Origin: Pseudomonadota bacterium
Lineage (GTDB): Bacteria; Pseudomonadota; Gammaproteobacteria; Burkholderiales; Rhodocyclaceae
DNA: 64,000 nt
Reading direction: 5' to 3'
Assembly: GCA_008501585.1 (NCBI GenBank)
Contig: QQUN01000018.1
Location: forward strand, 62,001-126,000
Shown: one piece after another, positions 51,459 through 59,858 of the stretch
How positions within the stretch are numbered: the stretch's first letter is position 1
Layout of the letters: each line of letters begins with the position of its first letter
Notes under the pieces: generated by a model
What the model saw: the letters and a program-made list of their open reading frames with translations, nothing else
Databases searched by the model: none
Told to the model about the DNA's origin: nothing
Position numbers and translations under genes: made by a program

Positions 51459-53597
51459 ATGAGCAAGATGACCTCACTGGCGACATGTCTGCCCGATCTT
51501 TGCCATCCCGATACCTCGGCCTGGGCACAGATCGACAGCGACCGGGTGTTGCAGGTGCTGGTGCGCAACCTCGACGGCATGGTGTTTCGCTGTGCCATCG
51601 ATGCGCACTGGACGCTGCATTTCGTGAGCGACGGTGCCCATGCGCTGACCGGCTACCGGCCCGAGGAGCTGGCGCGCAACGCGGTGCTGTCGCTGGAGGC
51701 GATGACCCACCCGGAGGATCGCGCCACGGTTCGCCGGGCTGTCGATGAGGCGTGCCGCGGCGTGGGCCGTTACCGGGTGCAATACCGCCTGCAGCACCGA
51801 GACGGCAGCGAGAAGTGGGTGCTGGAGCGCGGCGCCGTGGTGCTCGACGAGTATGGCGAACGGGTGCTGGAGGGCTTCATCGAGGATGTCAGCGAGCAGC
51901 TGGCGCAGCAGCGTCTGCTGGCCGGTGCCGAGCTGCGCTACCGCAGCATTTTCGAGGATTCGGTGATCGGCATGTTCCGGACCTCATCCGACGGGCGTTA
52001 CCTGGCGGCCAACCGCGCGCTGGCCGAACTCTATGGCTACGACAGCCCCGAGGCGCTGGTCGACGGGCTGTCGGACATCGCCACGCGCCTGTATGTCGAC
52101 CCGGCCCGCCGCCAGGCATTCATCACCCTGATCCGTGAGAACCGCCGGGTGGTCGATTTTGAATCCGAGGTCTATCGGCGCGACGGCAGCCGCATCTGGA
52201 TCTCCGAGAACGCGCATGCCGTGCTCGGGCCGGACGGCGAAGGGCTGTACTACGAGGGGACGGTCGAGGACATTACCGCCCAGCACACCTACCGCAAGCA
52301 GCTGGAGTACCAGGCCACGCACGACCCGCTCACCGGCCTGCCCAACCGCAACCTGTTGCAGGACCGCCTGCAGCAGGCGCTCAGCCAGGCGCTGCGCCGG
52401 GGCTGCCACGGGGCGCTGGCCTTTGTCGATCTGGACAACTTCAAGTTCGTCAATGACAGCCTCGGCCACGGCGCCGGCGACCGGCTGCTGGTCGAGGTGG
52501 GGCGGCGGCTCAAGGCCTGCCTGCGCGATTCGGACACCGTGGCGCGTTACGGCGGCGACGAATTCGTGCTGATCCTGGGCGACTCCGACGGCCTGGCCGA
52601 CACCCTGCACATCCTGCATCGGGTGCAGGAGGTGGTGGGCGAGGCGATTGCGCTCGAGGGCCACCAGCTGCATGTCAATTGCAGCATCGGGGTGAGTGTG
52701 TTTCCGGACGACGGTGACGATCTGGAAGTCTTGCTGCGCCATGCCGACGCCGCCATGCATCACGCCAAGAAGCTGGGCAAGGGGCAGTTCCAGTTCTACA
52801 CCGAATCGCTCAACGTGGCCGCGCGCGAGCGCCTCGCGCTTGATTCGGCCTTGCGCCAGGCGATCGAGCAGGACGGCCTGCATGTGGTGTATCAGCCCAA
52901 GGTCGGTGCGCGTGGCCAGTTGCATGGCTTTGAGGCGCTGGTGCGCTGGGAGAACCCGGCCTTTGGCAGCGTGTCGCCCACCCGCTTCATCCCGCTGGCG
53001 GAGGAGAGCGGGCTGATCGGCCACCTGACCTGGTTCGTGCTGCGCCAGGCCTGCCACCAGGCAGCGGCCTGGCGTGCCCGTGGGCATGCGCGTCTGCGCG
53101 TGGCGGTGAACATTTCGCCCAGCCTGTTCCGCGAGAAGGATCTGGCCGCGCTGGTGCAGTCGGTGCTGGATGCGGCCGGGCTGCCGCCGGAAAACCTCGA
53201 GCTTGAAATCACCGAAGGCATGCTGATGGGCGACGTGCAGCGTGCGCTGACGGTGCTCAACGAACTCAAGGCGATGGGGGTGTTCATTGCCATTGACGAC
53301 TTCGGCACCGGCTACTCGTCGCTGGCTTACCTGAAGCGCTTTCCCATCGACATCCTCAAGGTCGATCGTTCCTTTGTCATGGAGTGCGATGTGGGCAACG
53401 AAGCGGTGGCCATCACCCGCGCCATCGTGTCGCTGGCGCACAGCCTGAATCTGCGCGTGGTGGCCGAAGGCGTGGAGACCGCCGCCCAGCTGGCGGTGCT
53501 CAATGCCCTCGGCTGCGAGGAGTTCCAGGGTTACCTGTTTTCACGGCCGCTGCCGGCCGACGCGGCGACGGCGTTTCTCGTCGCAGCAGGCCGCTGA
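51459..53597 (+). CDS. PAS-PAS-GGDEF-EAL cyclic-di-GMP enzyme
   Basis: The start at 51459 after GGGGAGG gives 712 residues. Two PAS domains (about 30-145 and 155-275) precede a GGDEF domain with intact YGGDEF near 365. An inhibitory I-site RxxD (RDSD) lies five residues before it. An EAL domain follows with EAL near 492 and conserved catalytic residues in VAVNISPSLF, ELEITEG, IDDFGTGYSSL, LKVDRSF and EGVET. Both synthesis and hydrolysis of c-di-GMP are therefore possible. It has no membrane segment. It follows the NIT-like sensor gene by 55 bases. Confidence 0.93.
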   Translation: MSKMTSLATCLPDLCHPDTSAWAQIDSDRVLQVLVRNLDGMVFRCAIDAHWTLHFVSDGAHALTGYRPEELARNAVLSLEAMTHPEDRATVRRAVDEACRGVGRYRVQYRLQHRDGSEKWVLERGAVVLDEYGERVLEGFIEDVSEQLAQQRLLAGAELRYRSIFEDSVIGMFRTSSDGRYLAANRALAELYGYDSPEALVDGLSDIATRLYVDPARRQAFITLIRENRRVVDFESEVYRRDGSRIWISENAHAVLGPDGEGLYYEGTVEDITAQHTYRKQLEYQATHDPLTGLPNRNLLQDRLQQALSQALRRGCHGALAFVDLDNFKFVNDSLGHGAGDRLLVEVGRRLKACLRDSDTVARYGGDEFVLILGDSDGLADTLHILHRVQEVVGEAIALEGHQLHVNCSIGVSVFPDDGDDLEVLLRHADAAMHHAKKLGKGQFQFYTESLNVAARERLALDSALRQAIEQDGLHVVYQPKVGARGQLHGFEALVRWENPAFGSVSPTRFIPLAEESGLIGHLTWFVLRQACHQAAAWRARGHARLRVAVNISPSLFREKDLAALVQSVLDAAGLPPENLELEITEGMLMGDVQRALTVLNELKAMGVFIAIDDFGTGYSSLAYLKRFPIDILKVDRSFVMECDVGNEAVAITRAIVSLAHSLNLRVVAEGVETAAQLAVLNALGCEEFQGYLFSRPLPADAATAFLVAAGR

Positions 53598-53624
53598 TCC
53601 GGCCGGTGCCGCGTGCGGCGTGGC

Positions 53625-54728
53625 CTACCGGAGAACCTGGTCGGCCACCTGCTGCCCGATGGCCATCGCGGCGGTGAGACCGGGGGATTCGATCCCGAAC
53701 AGGTGGATCAGGCCGGGCACGCCGTGCTGGGCAGGGCCGTCGATGCGGAAGTCGGCATCGGGCATGCCGGGGGCGACGATTTTCGGGCGCACGCCGGCAT
53801 AGCCGGGTTCGAGTCGGCCGTCCTCGAGTTGCGGCCACCAGGCACGGATGGCCTGGTAGAAGCGTTCGGCGCGGGCCGGGTCGACGTGATAGTCGGGGCG
53901 GTCGATCCATTCGACGTCGGGGCCGAACTTGGCCTGGCCGCCGAGGTCGAGGGTGAGGTGCACACCGAGGCCGCCGGGCTCGGGCAGCGGGTAGATCAGG
54001 CGCGAGAACGGGGCCTTGCCGGTGAGGGTGAAGTACACCCCACGGGCAAACCAGGCCTGCGGCAGCGCGGCCGGGGCCGGGCCGGCGATGCGCTGGCCCA
54101 GGGCGACGGCGTCGAGGCCGGCGGCATTGATGACCCAGCGGGCGCGCAGTTCCGTCTCCTGCTCACCTCCGGTGCGTATCACCATGCCGCCTTTGTCGGC
54201 GTAGCCATCGATCACCGGACTGCCGAGGGCGAGCATGGCGCCGTGGTTCTCGGCGTCGCCGAGCAGCGAGAGCATGAGGCCGTGGCTGTCGACGATGCCG
54301 GTGGACGGCGAGAGCAGGGCGGCGTGGGCATCGAGGGCCGGTTCGAGCGTGGCGATCTGGCGGCGGTCGAGCAATTGCAGGTCGTGCACGCCGTTGGCGG
54401 CGGCCTTGGCGCGGATCTGGTCGAGCGCGCCGGCTTGCTCGGCACGGGGGGCAACGACGAGCTTGCCGCAGCGTGAATGGCCGATGCCGCGCTCGGCGCA
54501 GTAGGTGTAGAGCCGGTCACGGCCTTCGACACACAGGCGGGCCTTGAGCGAGCCGGTGGGGTAGTAGAGGCCGGCGTGGATGACTTCACTGTTGCGTGAG
54601 CTGATGCCGGTGCCGAAGGCGGTTTCGCGTTCGAGCACGATGACCTCGCGCCCGGCTTCGGCAAGGGCCTTGGCGCAGGCCAGGCCGACAACGCCGGCGC
54701 CGATGATGACGCAGTCGACTGTGTCCAT
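53625..54728 (-). CDS. FAD-dependent oxidoreductase (DAO family, L-2-hydroxyglutarate oxidase-like)
   Basis: The start at 54728 gives 367 residues. The FAD-binding Rossmann motif [20 protein letters not shown] is at residues 7-26. [34 protein letters not shown] closely resembles LhgO-type oxidases, and the C-terminal [28 protein letters not shown] completes the FAD site. It probably oxidises a 2-hydroxy or 2-amino acid; the substrate cannot be determined. It is a single gene, convergent with the GGDEF-EAL gene 27 bases away. Confidence 0.85.
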   Translation of the reverse strand: MDTVDCVIIGAGVVGLACAKALAEAGREVIVLERETAFGTGISSRNSEVIHAGLYYPTGSLKARLCVEGRDRLYTYCAERGIGHSRCGKLVVAPRAEQAGALDQIRAKAAANGVHDLQLLDRRQIATLEPALDAHAALLSPSTGIVDSHGLMLSLLGDAENHGAMLALGSPVIDGYADKGGMVIRTGGEQETELRARWVINAAGLDAVALGQRIAGPAPAALPQAWFARGVYFTLTGKAPFSRLIYPLPEPGGLGVHLTLDLGGQAKFGPDVEWIDRPDYHVDPARAERFYQAIRAWWPQLEDGRLEPGYAGVRPKIVAPGMPDADFRIDGPAQHGVPGLIHLFGIESPGLTAAMAIGQQVADQVLR

Positions 54729-54896
54729 GGGGTCTCGATAAATATGCGTGCGGGTAGGGCGGAAAAGCGTAGCGCCTTCCGCCATCGGCGCCATAGGGAT
54801 GGATAGGCCGGCGGATGCACCTGCGGCTTATCCGTGCTACGAAATTTCTGCGGTATCCGCTCGGGCGGATTTTTACCAGATTGGCGCGCGGGGTGG

Positions 54897-55005
54897 TAGC
54901 CCGGATGCAGCGCAGCGGAATCCGGGGACAGTGGTTGATCACGCAAGACGCTCCATTCAGCGCTTGACGACCGGTCCCGGATTCCGCTGCGCTGCATCCG
55001 GGCTA
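54897..55005. repeat. 30-bp perfect inverted repeat (REP/BIME-like element)
   Basis: The arms at 54897-54926 and 54976-55005 are exact complements over 30 bases, separated by 49 bases. Each arm contains the core GCCCGGATGCAGCGCAG and CGGAATCCGGG, a type of palindromic intergenic sequence scattered in many proteobacteria. It sits between the FAD-oxidoreductase promoter side and the 3' end of the SNase-like gene. It has no coding capacity; a repeat mobilised by RAYT-type transposases or an mRNA-end structure are possible roles. Confidence 0.8.
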
Positions 55006-55007
55006 AA

Positions 55008-56276
55008 TCAGAAGGTGATGCTGACCCCTTCGTCGGGCAGGTCTTTGGGTTCGTAGGCGACCTGGTCGACGATCTGGCCGTTGGCGTCGAGCACGGTGAT
55101 GGTGTCGCGGTCGTTGTTGAGCTTGACGGCATGGGTCAGCGCGATGCGCAGGGTGTCGCCCCGCCCGATGCGGCCGCCGATGGCCTGGCTGCCCTTGGCG
55201 TCGGCGAGGTGCCAGCCGTCGAGCGTGGCATCGGCGTTGCTGATGTTGAGCAGGGTGACGGTCTCGTGGCTGTGTTCGGGGCGCTCGACCGGGTTGACCA
55301 GCGCACAGATGATGCGCACGCCGCTGGGGTGGCGCGGGCGCGCGGGCAGCACGCCGCCGACGGTGGCGGGGAGGATGTAGTCGTCGGGCACGATGACGAC
55401 GTCTTCGGGCGCAAACATGAGGCGCAGCGTGGTGCCCTGGGCGCGGACCATGTCGTGCAGGTTGCCCACTTCCATGGTGGGCAGCAGCAGGCGGTCGTCG
55501 CGGTTGCGGGTGTCCTCGCGCAGCCAGGCGTCGAAGGCGTCGAAGTTGGTGTGGCCGGACTGGAAGTAGGGAGCGATGCGGCGAAAGAGCTTGGGCCAGA
55601 GAATGGCCGCTTGCAGCGCGTCGATGCCGTCCAGGGTGAGGCCGCTAGCCATGGACGGGGCCTGGGCCCAGAAGCCGAGCCGGTGCTCGCGCGCATGGCG
55701 AACGCTGGCGCGCAGGTGCTCGCGCAGCTCGGGCGGCAGGCCGAGGTAGAAGGCGCCATAGGCGTGCCCCTCGCGCAGCATGAAGGCGTTGAGGCTGGCG
55801 TCGAGCATGTGCGGCTGCATGAAGATGCGCGAGCCGTCGACCGAGGGGTGCTCGCCGGTATACACAAAGGCGACGCTGCGGCCGTAGGTGTCCAGCCCGA
55901 TCGACAGGATGTAGCCGCGCACCGGGTGGTGTTCGACCGACTCGACCTTATAGGGGTGCGTGTCGAAGTAGCGGATGGCGCCAAAGCCGATGCGTGCCAT
56001 GAGCGCGTCGCGCGCGGCGAGCGCGAGCGGCATGTGCTGATGGTACTCGGTGTCTTCGACCTCGAAGTGCGTCTCCAGCGCGTCGACCCCCTCGAAGCGG
56101 ATACTGGTGATCCCGGCCTGGTTGAAGCCGGGCATGCGGTTGGGCCGCGGCAGGCGCTCGATCAGTTGCGGGTTGTCGGGCTGGAACTTGATGGTGTCGC
56201 CATCGGGCTCGGGGCCGCTGAGCGGGATGTGCGGGTAGTGGATGTGAAAGCTGCCCTTGATGAGCGTGTAGGCCAT
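55008..56276 (-). CDS. Staphylococcal-nuclease-like protein with lamin-tail (LTD) domain
   Basis: The start at 56276 (earlier starts lack family sequence) gives 422 residues. Residues 1-215 resemble an SNase fold with a long insertion: GDTIKFQPDN, IRFEGVDALETHF, RSVAFVYTG, and LNAFMLREGHAYGAFY to HRLGFWAQ. Residues ~325-420 look like an LTD beta-sandwich (ETVTLLNISNADATLDGWHLADAKG). There is no signal peptide. Whether the nuclease residues are all retained is unclear, so activity is uncertain. Its 3' end touches the 30-bp inverted repeat. Confidence 0.65.
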   Translation of the reverse strand: MAYTLIKGSFHIHYPHIPLSGPEPDGDTIKFQPDNPQLIERLPRPNRMPGFNQAGITSIRFEGVDALETHFEVEDTEYHQHMPLALAARDALMARIGFGAIRYFDTHPYKVESVEHHPVRGYILSIGLDTYGRSVAFVYTGEHPSVDGSRIFMQPHMLDASLNAFMLREGHAYGAFYLGLPPELREHLRASVRHAREHRLGFWAQAPSMASGLTLDGIDALQAAILWPKLFRRIAPYFQSGHTNFDAFDAWLREDTRNRDDRLLLPTMEVGNLHDMVRAQGTTLRLMFAPEDVVIVPDDYILPATVGGVLPARPRHPSGVRIICALVNPVERPEHSHETVTLLNISNADATLDGWHLADAKGSQAIGGRIGRGDTLRIALTHAVKLNNDRDTITVLDANGQIVDQVAYEPKDLPDEGVSITF

Positions 56277-56459
56277 GTGCGCAGGCTCCCTGATGTCGCG
56301 CGACGCGAGGCGGCGCCGCTCTTTCAGGGTAGTTGGCCGTATCGCGAATGGCATTGTTGATATCCGTGCCCGTGCCCCCATCTGGCAACAGGTGCGCGCA
56401 TCAAGACGTGATCGGTGATAGCGTTGTGCATTGCACCCCTGCCGTTTCCAGGAAGCTCC

Positions 56460-56783
56460 ATGCGTATCGACCCCAACCAGCAACGCGTTTTTGAAGCCTT
56501 TGCCCGCCGCAATGGCCGCCCGCTCAGCCCCTGGCAGAAGATTGTCGGGTCGGTGGCTGCCATTGGCCTGTTTGGCCTGGCGCTGGTGTTTTCAGTGGTG
56601 GTGTTTGCCGTGGTGCTGACCGTCGGTGCCGCCGTGTGGGGCTGGTTCTGGTGGAAGACGCGCAATTTGCGCAAGCAGATGCGCGAGGCGCAGGCGAATC
56701 AGCCGGGGCGGCCGCAGGATGGCCTGGTGATCGAGGGCGAGGTGATCCGCGAGGTGAACGAGCCTGACGACCGACGCCCGTGA
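56460..56783 (+). CDS. Small membrane protein of unknown function
   Basis: The start at 56460 after AGGAAG gives 107 residues. A single long hydrophobic stretch (IVGSVAAIGLFGLALVFSVVVFAVVLTVGAAVWGWFWW, about residues 28-65, possibly two helices) is flanked by charged ends. A short IEGEVIREV motif near the C-terminus is common in small proteobacterial membrane proteins. No family is recognised. It is divergent from the SNase-like gene and convergent with the SprA-like gene. Confidence 0.65.
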   Translation: MRIDPNQQRVFEAFARRNGRPLSPWQKIVGSVAAIGLFGLALVFSVVVFAVVLTVGAAVWGWFWWKTRNLRKQMREAQANQPGRPQDGLVIEGEVIREVNEPDDRRP

Positions 56784-56804
56784 GGGGCGCGATGCCTGGC
56801 GGCG

Positions 56805-57389
56805 TCAGGCGAAAATATTGACCTGCTCGCCCGCGGCCGGATTGGGCTCGATCTGCGACAAGGCCGTCTGCAATTGACGGCTGGCGCCTTCCGCGCCCAC
56901 GGCCGGCGCGTTCTGGGTGGCCAGCTCCCGTTGCGCCTGTTGAATCAACTGAGCGGCGACGGCCGCGACCCGGTAGTCCTGCGACGAGGGGTCGGCCGGG
57001 GCCAGCGCGGCGCGCTGGATCTGCTGCGCCTTGGCAATGGTTTCGTCCGGCGTGCGACCGGGGGAAACGTCGATGCTCACCTCGCCGCCCACGGCATACA
57101 TCTGCCCGTCCGGCCCGCGCACGGTGGAAAAACTCGCGCCGCCTTGCGCCAGCCCCCCCGCGGCGACCAGATGCGCGGCCTCGTGCGAGCGGACCTTGCG
57201 GTCGGTGCTGGCCAGTGCGGCCACTTCCGAGGCGATGGCGGCGGCTTCGCGCGAATCGGCTTTGCTGTCGCCGGCCGGGCGGGATGCCGCGTCGGCCCTG
57301 GCGGGGTTGACGGTCGACGCCTCGTCACCCGCCGGTGCGCGCAGCGGCGTGGCGTGGTGCACTGGCAGGGCGGCGGACACGGACATCAT
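56805..57389 (-). CDS. SprA-related putative metalloprotease-like protein
   Basis: The 194-residue protein has an HExxH-type motif, SHEAAH, near residue 68, followed by GGASFSTVRGPDGQMYAVGGEVSIDVSPGRTPDETIAKAQQI, the signature of the SprA-related/CJM1_0395 family. The N-terminal ~50 residues and C-terminus are Ala/Pro-rich and probably flexible. A zinc-protease role is predicted for the family but not demonstrated. No signal peptide is evident. Confidence 0.75.
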   Translation of the reverse strand: MMSVSAALPVHHATPLRAPAGDEASTVNPARADAASRPAGDSKADSREAAAIASEVAALASTDRKVRSHEAAHLVAAGGLAQGGASFSTVRGPDGQMYAVGGEVSIDVSPGRTPDETIAKAQQIQRAALAPADPSSQDYRVAAVAAQLIQQAQRELATQNAPAVGAEGASRQLQTALSQIEPNPAAGEQVNIFA

Positions 57390-57498
57390 GAGATATCCCC
57401 TCGGGCGATCGACACCGCCACTTTAGTGCCTTTTGTTGCCATCCAAAAGGGTTAGATGGGCTTTGTTGCAGGGGGCAGTTCCCTTGCGGGGCAAGGGT

Positions 57499-58170
57499 TC
57501 AGGGCGTGCTCGGTGGCGTGTTGGCGGGCGCGGGCAGGTGCTGTTCGAACCAGTGCACCAGCACCGGGATGACGCGTGCCAGCGCCGCCGGGGCGGTGAG
57601 GCCGGCATCGTCCGCGTCATGCCACTGGGCGTCGCCGTGAATCAGCCCGAAGGCCTGACGAAGCATGGCGCGGGCAGGGTCGTCGTGGCTGACGGCGAGG
57701 CACAGCGGCAGGGCGAGGGCGCCGAGCGGGCCGGCGCCGGCCAGGTCGATGCGCCCGCCGAGGCAGAACAAGGCGTTGAGCCGGTCGGCAGAGCGGCTGG
57801 CGGCGCGAAGGGCCGCGCCGCTGGCGGTGCCGCCGGCGACCAGCCCGCGGGCCAGCCCCTGCAGCGGTGGCTGGTGGTCAAGCCAGGCCAGGGCGGCTTC
57901 GATGCGGTTGGCGAGCAGCGGGGTGTTGTAGCGCAGGTCCGGATCGCGCGCGTCTTCGTGCGGGGTGGCCAGGTCGAGCCCCAGCGTGGCAAAGCCGGCG
58001 CGGTTGAGCGCGTCGGCCATGGCGCGTTCGCGGGCGGTGTCATCGTCGTCGAGCGTGCTGCGCACGAGCAGGACGAGGCCGCGCACATCGGGCGCATGGG
58101 CCAGCCGGGCGGCCAGCCAGACCGGGCCGGCGGGCAGGCTGAGCGTGGTGTGGCGGAGGGTCAGCGACAT
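57499..58170 (-). CDS. Alpha/beta-hydrolase-fold protein with atypical nucleophile elbow
   Basis: The 223-residue protein has the topology of dienelactone-hydrolase-like proteins: RGLVLLVRSTLDDDD, AGFATLGLDLATPHEDARD, and the strand-elbow GLVAGGTASGAALRAA near 110-125. In relatives this elbow reads GASTGAA with a clear G-x-S-x-G; here the spacing is changed (GGTASG), leaving Thr or a displaced Ser as nucleophile. A late Asp/His pair is less obvious (DDPARA, IHGDAQWHDAD). Enzymatic activity is therefore doubtful. It lies 18 bases downstream of the radical SAM gene and is possibly the last gene of the amr operon. Confidence 0.6.
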   Translation of the reverse strand: MSLTLRHTTLSLPAGPVWLAARLAHAPDVRGLVLLVRSTLDDDDTARERAMADALNRAGFATLGLDLATPHEDARDPDLRYNTPLLANRIEAALAWLDHQPPLQGLARGLVAGGTASGAALRAASRSADRLNALFCLGGRIDLAGAGPLGALALPLCLAVSHDDPARAMLRQAFGLIHGDAQWHDADDAGLTAPAALARVIPVLVHWFEQHLPAPANTPPSTP

Positions 58171-58188
58171 GGCGTGAGCATCGCATGC

Positions 58189-59283
58189 CTATTCGGCGGC
58201 TGTCGAGCCGATGGCGACCGGAATGCGGCGGTTGCCGAAGGGGCGGTCGAAGTGGCCGAAGCGCCCGGGCAGGGTGTGGCCGCAGTGGCGGCACTGGCCG
58301 TGCGCGTCGAGCTGGTAGTCGAGGATGTCGTAGCCGAGCCGGGCGATCACGGTTTGGCCGCAGCCCGGGCAGCGCGTGCTGGCGCCGTCACGATCGGCGA
58401 CGTTGCCGATGTACACATGGCGCAGACCGGCCTTGAGCGCCCGCTGGCGCAGGCGGGTGAGTGTGGCGTGCGGGGTGCTGCGGCGGTCGGTGAGCTTGAA
58501 GTCGGGATGAAAGGCGGTGAGGTGCAGCGGCACGTCGTCGCCCAGTTCGCGGTGGATCCACTCGGCCATGGCGCTGATCTCTTCGTCCGAATCGTTCTCG
58601 CCGGGGATGACCAGCGTGGTGATCTCTAACCACACGTCGCTTTCGTGGCGCAGCCAGACCAAGGTGTCGAGCACCGGTTGCAGCCGCGCGCCGCACAGCT
58701 TCTTGTAGAAGTCGTCGGTGAAGGCCTTGAGGTCGACATTGGCCGCGTCCATGTGGGCGAAGAAGTCCTGGCGCGCCTGGCTGTGCACGTAGCCCGCGGT
58801 GACGGCGACCGTCTTCAACCCGCGGGCATGGCAGGCGACGGCGGTGTCGATGGCGTACTCGGCGAAGATCACCGGGTCGTTGTAGGTAAAGGCGACGCTC
58901 TTGCTGCCCCAGCGCTGCGCGGTGGCGGCGATGGCCTCGGGGGTGGCGACGTCCATCAGCCGGTCCATGTCGCGCGACTTGCTGATGTCCCAGTTCTGGC
59001 AGAACTTGCAGGCCAGGTTGCAGCCCGCGGTACCGAAGGAGAGCACGCTGCTGCCGGGGTAGAAGTGGTTGAGCGGCTTTTTTTCGATCGGGTCGATGCA
59101 GAAGCCGGAGCTGCGCCCCCAGGTGGTGAGCTCCATGTGGTCGCCGACGCGCTGCCGCACGAAGCAGGCGGCGCGCTGGCCTTCGTGCAGGCGGCAGGTG
59201 CGCGGGCACAGGTCGCATTCGATCCGGCCGTCGTCAAGCGTGTGCCAGTAGCGGGCGCGGACCCGGGATGCGCTGTCGTGCAT
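58189..59283 (-). CDS. amrS: AmmeMemoRadiSam system radical SAM enzyme
   Basis: The start at 59283 with AGGAGG upstream gives 364 residues. It begins with a Cys-rich segment (CDLCPRTCRLHEGQRAACFVRQ). The radical SAM motif GCNLACKFCQNWDIS (CxxxCxxC) is near residue 92, and the C-terminus carries a zinc-ribbon-like pair of CxxC (CPGCGQTVIARLGYDI, CRHCGHTL). This layout matches the pyruvate-formate-lyase-activase-like member of the AmmeMemoRadiSam trio. The reaction is unknown; installing a glycyl radical or modifying a protein are guesses. It follows the AMMECR1 gene by 17 bases. Confidence 0.9.
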   Translation of the reverse strand: MHDSASRVRARYWHTLDDGRIECDLCPRTCRLHEGQRAACFVRQRVGDHMELTTWGRSSGFCIDPIEKKPLNHFYPGSSVLSFGTAGCNLACKFCQNWDISKSRDMDRLMDVATPEAIAATAQRWGSKSVAFTYNDPVIFAEYAIDTAVACHARGLKTVAVTAGYVHSQARQDFFAHMDAANVDLKAFTDDFYKKLCGARLQPVLDTLVWLRHESDVWLEITTLVIPGENDSDEEISAMAEWIHRELGDDVPLHLTAFHPDFKLTDRRSTPHATLTRLRQRALKAGLRHVYIGNVADRDGASTRCPGCGQTVIARLGYDILDYQLDAHGQCRHCGHTLPGRFGHFDRPFGNRRIPVAIGSTAAE

Positions 59284-59300
59284 GCGTGCCTCCTGCGGTT

Positions 59301-59858
59301 CTAGGTGTCGCCCTCCCGCCATTTACGGACCGGGTAGGTGGCCACCATGACGGCCGAACTCCAGTAATCGGCGCGGAGGCCGGCTTTCTTTTTCAGCTCG
59401 GCGAGGAAGTCGCGCGGTTCGGGGAGTTGCTCCCACACCTGCGGCAAAAACGTCGCTTGCTGGCAGCCGTTGAAGAAGATCACCCCGTCCTTGCCCGGCT
59501 TCAGTTGCGCCAGCACCTCGGCTTCGGACTTTGCGTCGAGAAACTCGGCGCGCCCGAGCAGGGACACTTCGACCCGAATCAGCGGCCATTCGTCGGCCGT
59601 CAGGGCGGCAAAGCGTGGGTCGCGCAGCGCGGCCGACACGGCGTTGGCGGCCACGTCGTCGCCCAGTGCGCGCTGCGGCTTGAGGCTGCCGATACAGCCG
59701 CGCAGGCGGCCGTCGCGGGTGAGGGTGACGAAGGTGGCGCCGCGCTCGGCGAGGTCCGGGTCGGGTGTGGGGGCCGGGCCGAGCTCGAGCGCATGTTCGA
59801 TCGCGGCGCGGGCGCGGGCCAGCAGGCGGGGGCCGAGTTCGGCGTCAGTGAGCGACAT
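59301..59858 (-). CDS. amrA: AmmeMemoRadiSam system protein A (AMMECR1 family)
   Basis: The start at 59858 gives 185 residues and overlaps the Memo gene by 14 bases. The AMMECR1 hallmark LRGCIGSL is present near residue 52, with DPRFAALTADEWPLIRVEVSLLG, GVIFFNGCQQATFLPQVWEQLP and AGLRADYW, all characteristic. The human homologue is a disease-associated protein of unknown biochemical function. Coupling to the Memo and radical SAM genes identifies it as component A of the system. Confidence 0.93.
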   Translation of the reverse strand: MSLTDAELGPRLLARARAAIEHALELGPAPTPDPDLAERGATFVTLTRDGRLRGCIGSLKPQRALGDDVAANAVSAALRDPRFAALTADEWPLIRVEVSLLGRAEFLDAKSEAEVLAQLKPGKDGVIFFNGCQQATFLPQVWEQLPEPRDFLAELKKKAGLRADYWSSAVMVATYPVRKWREGDT

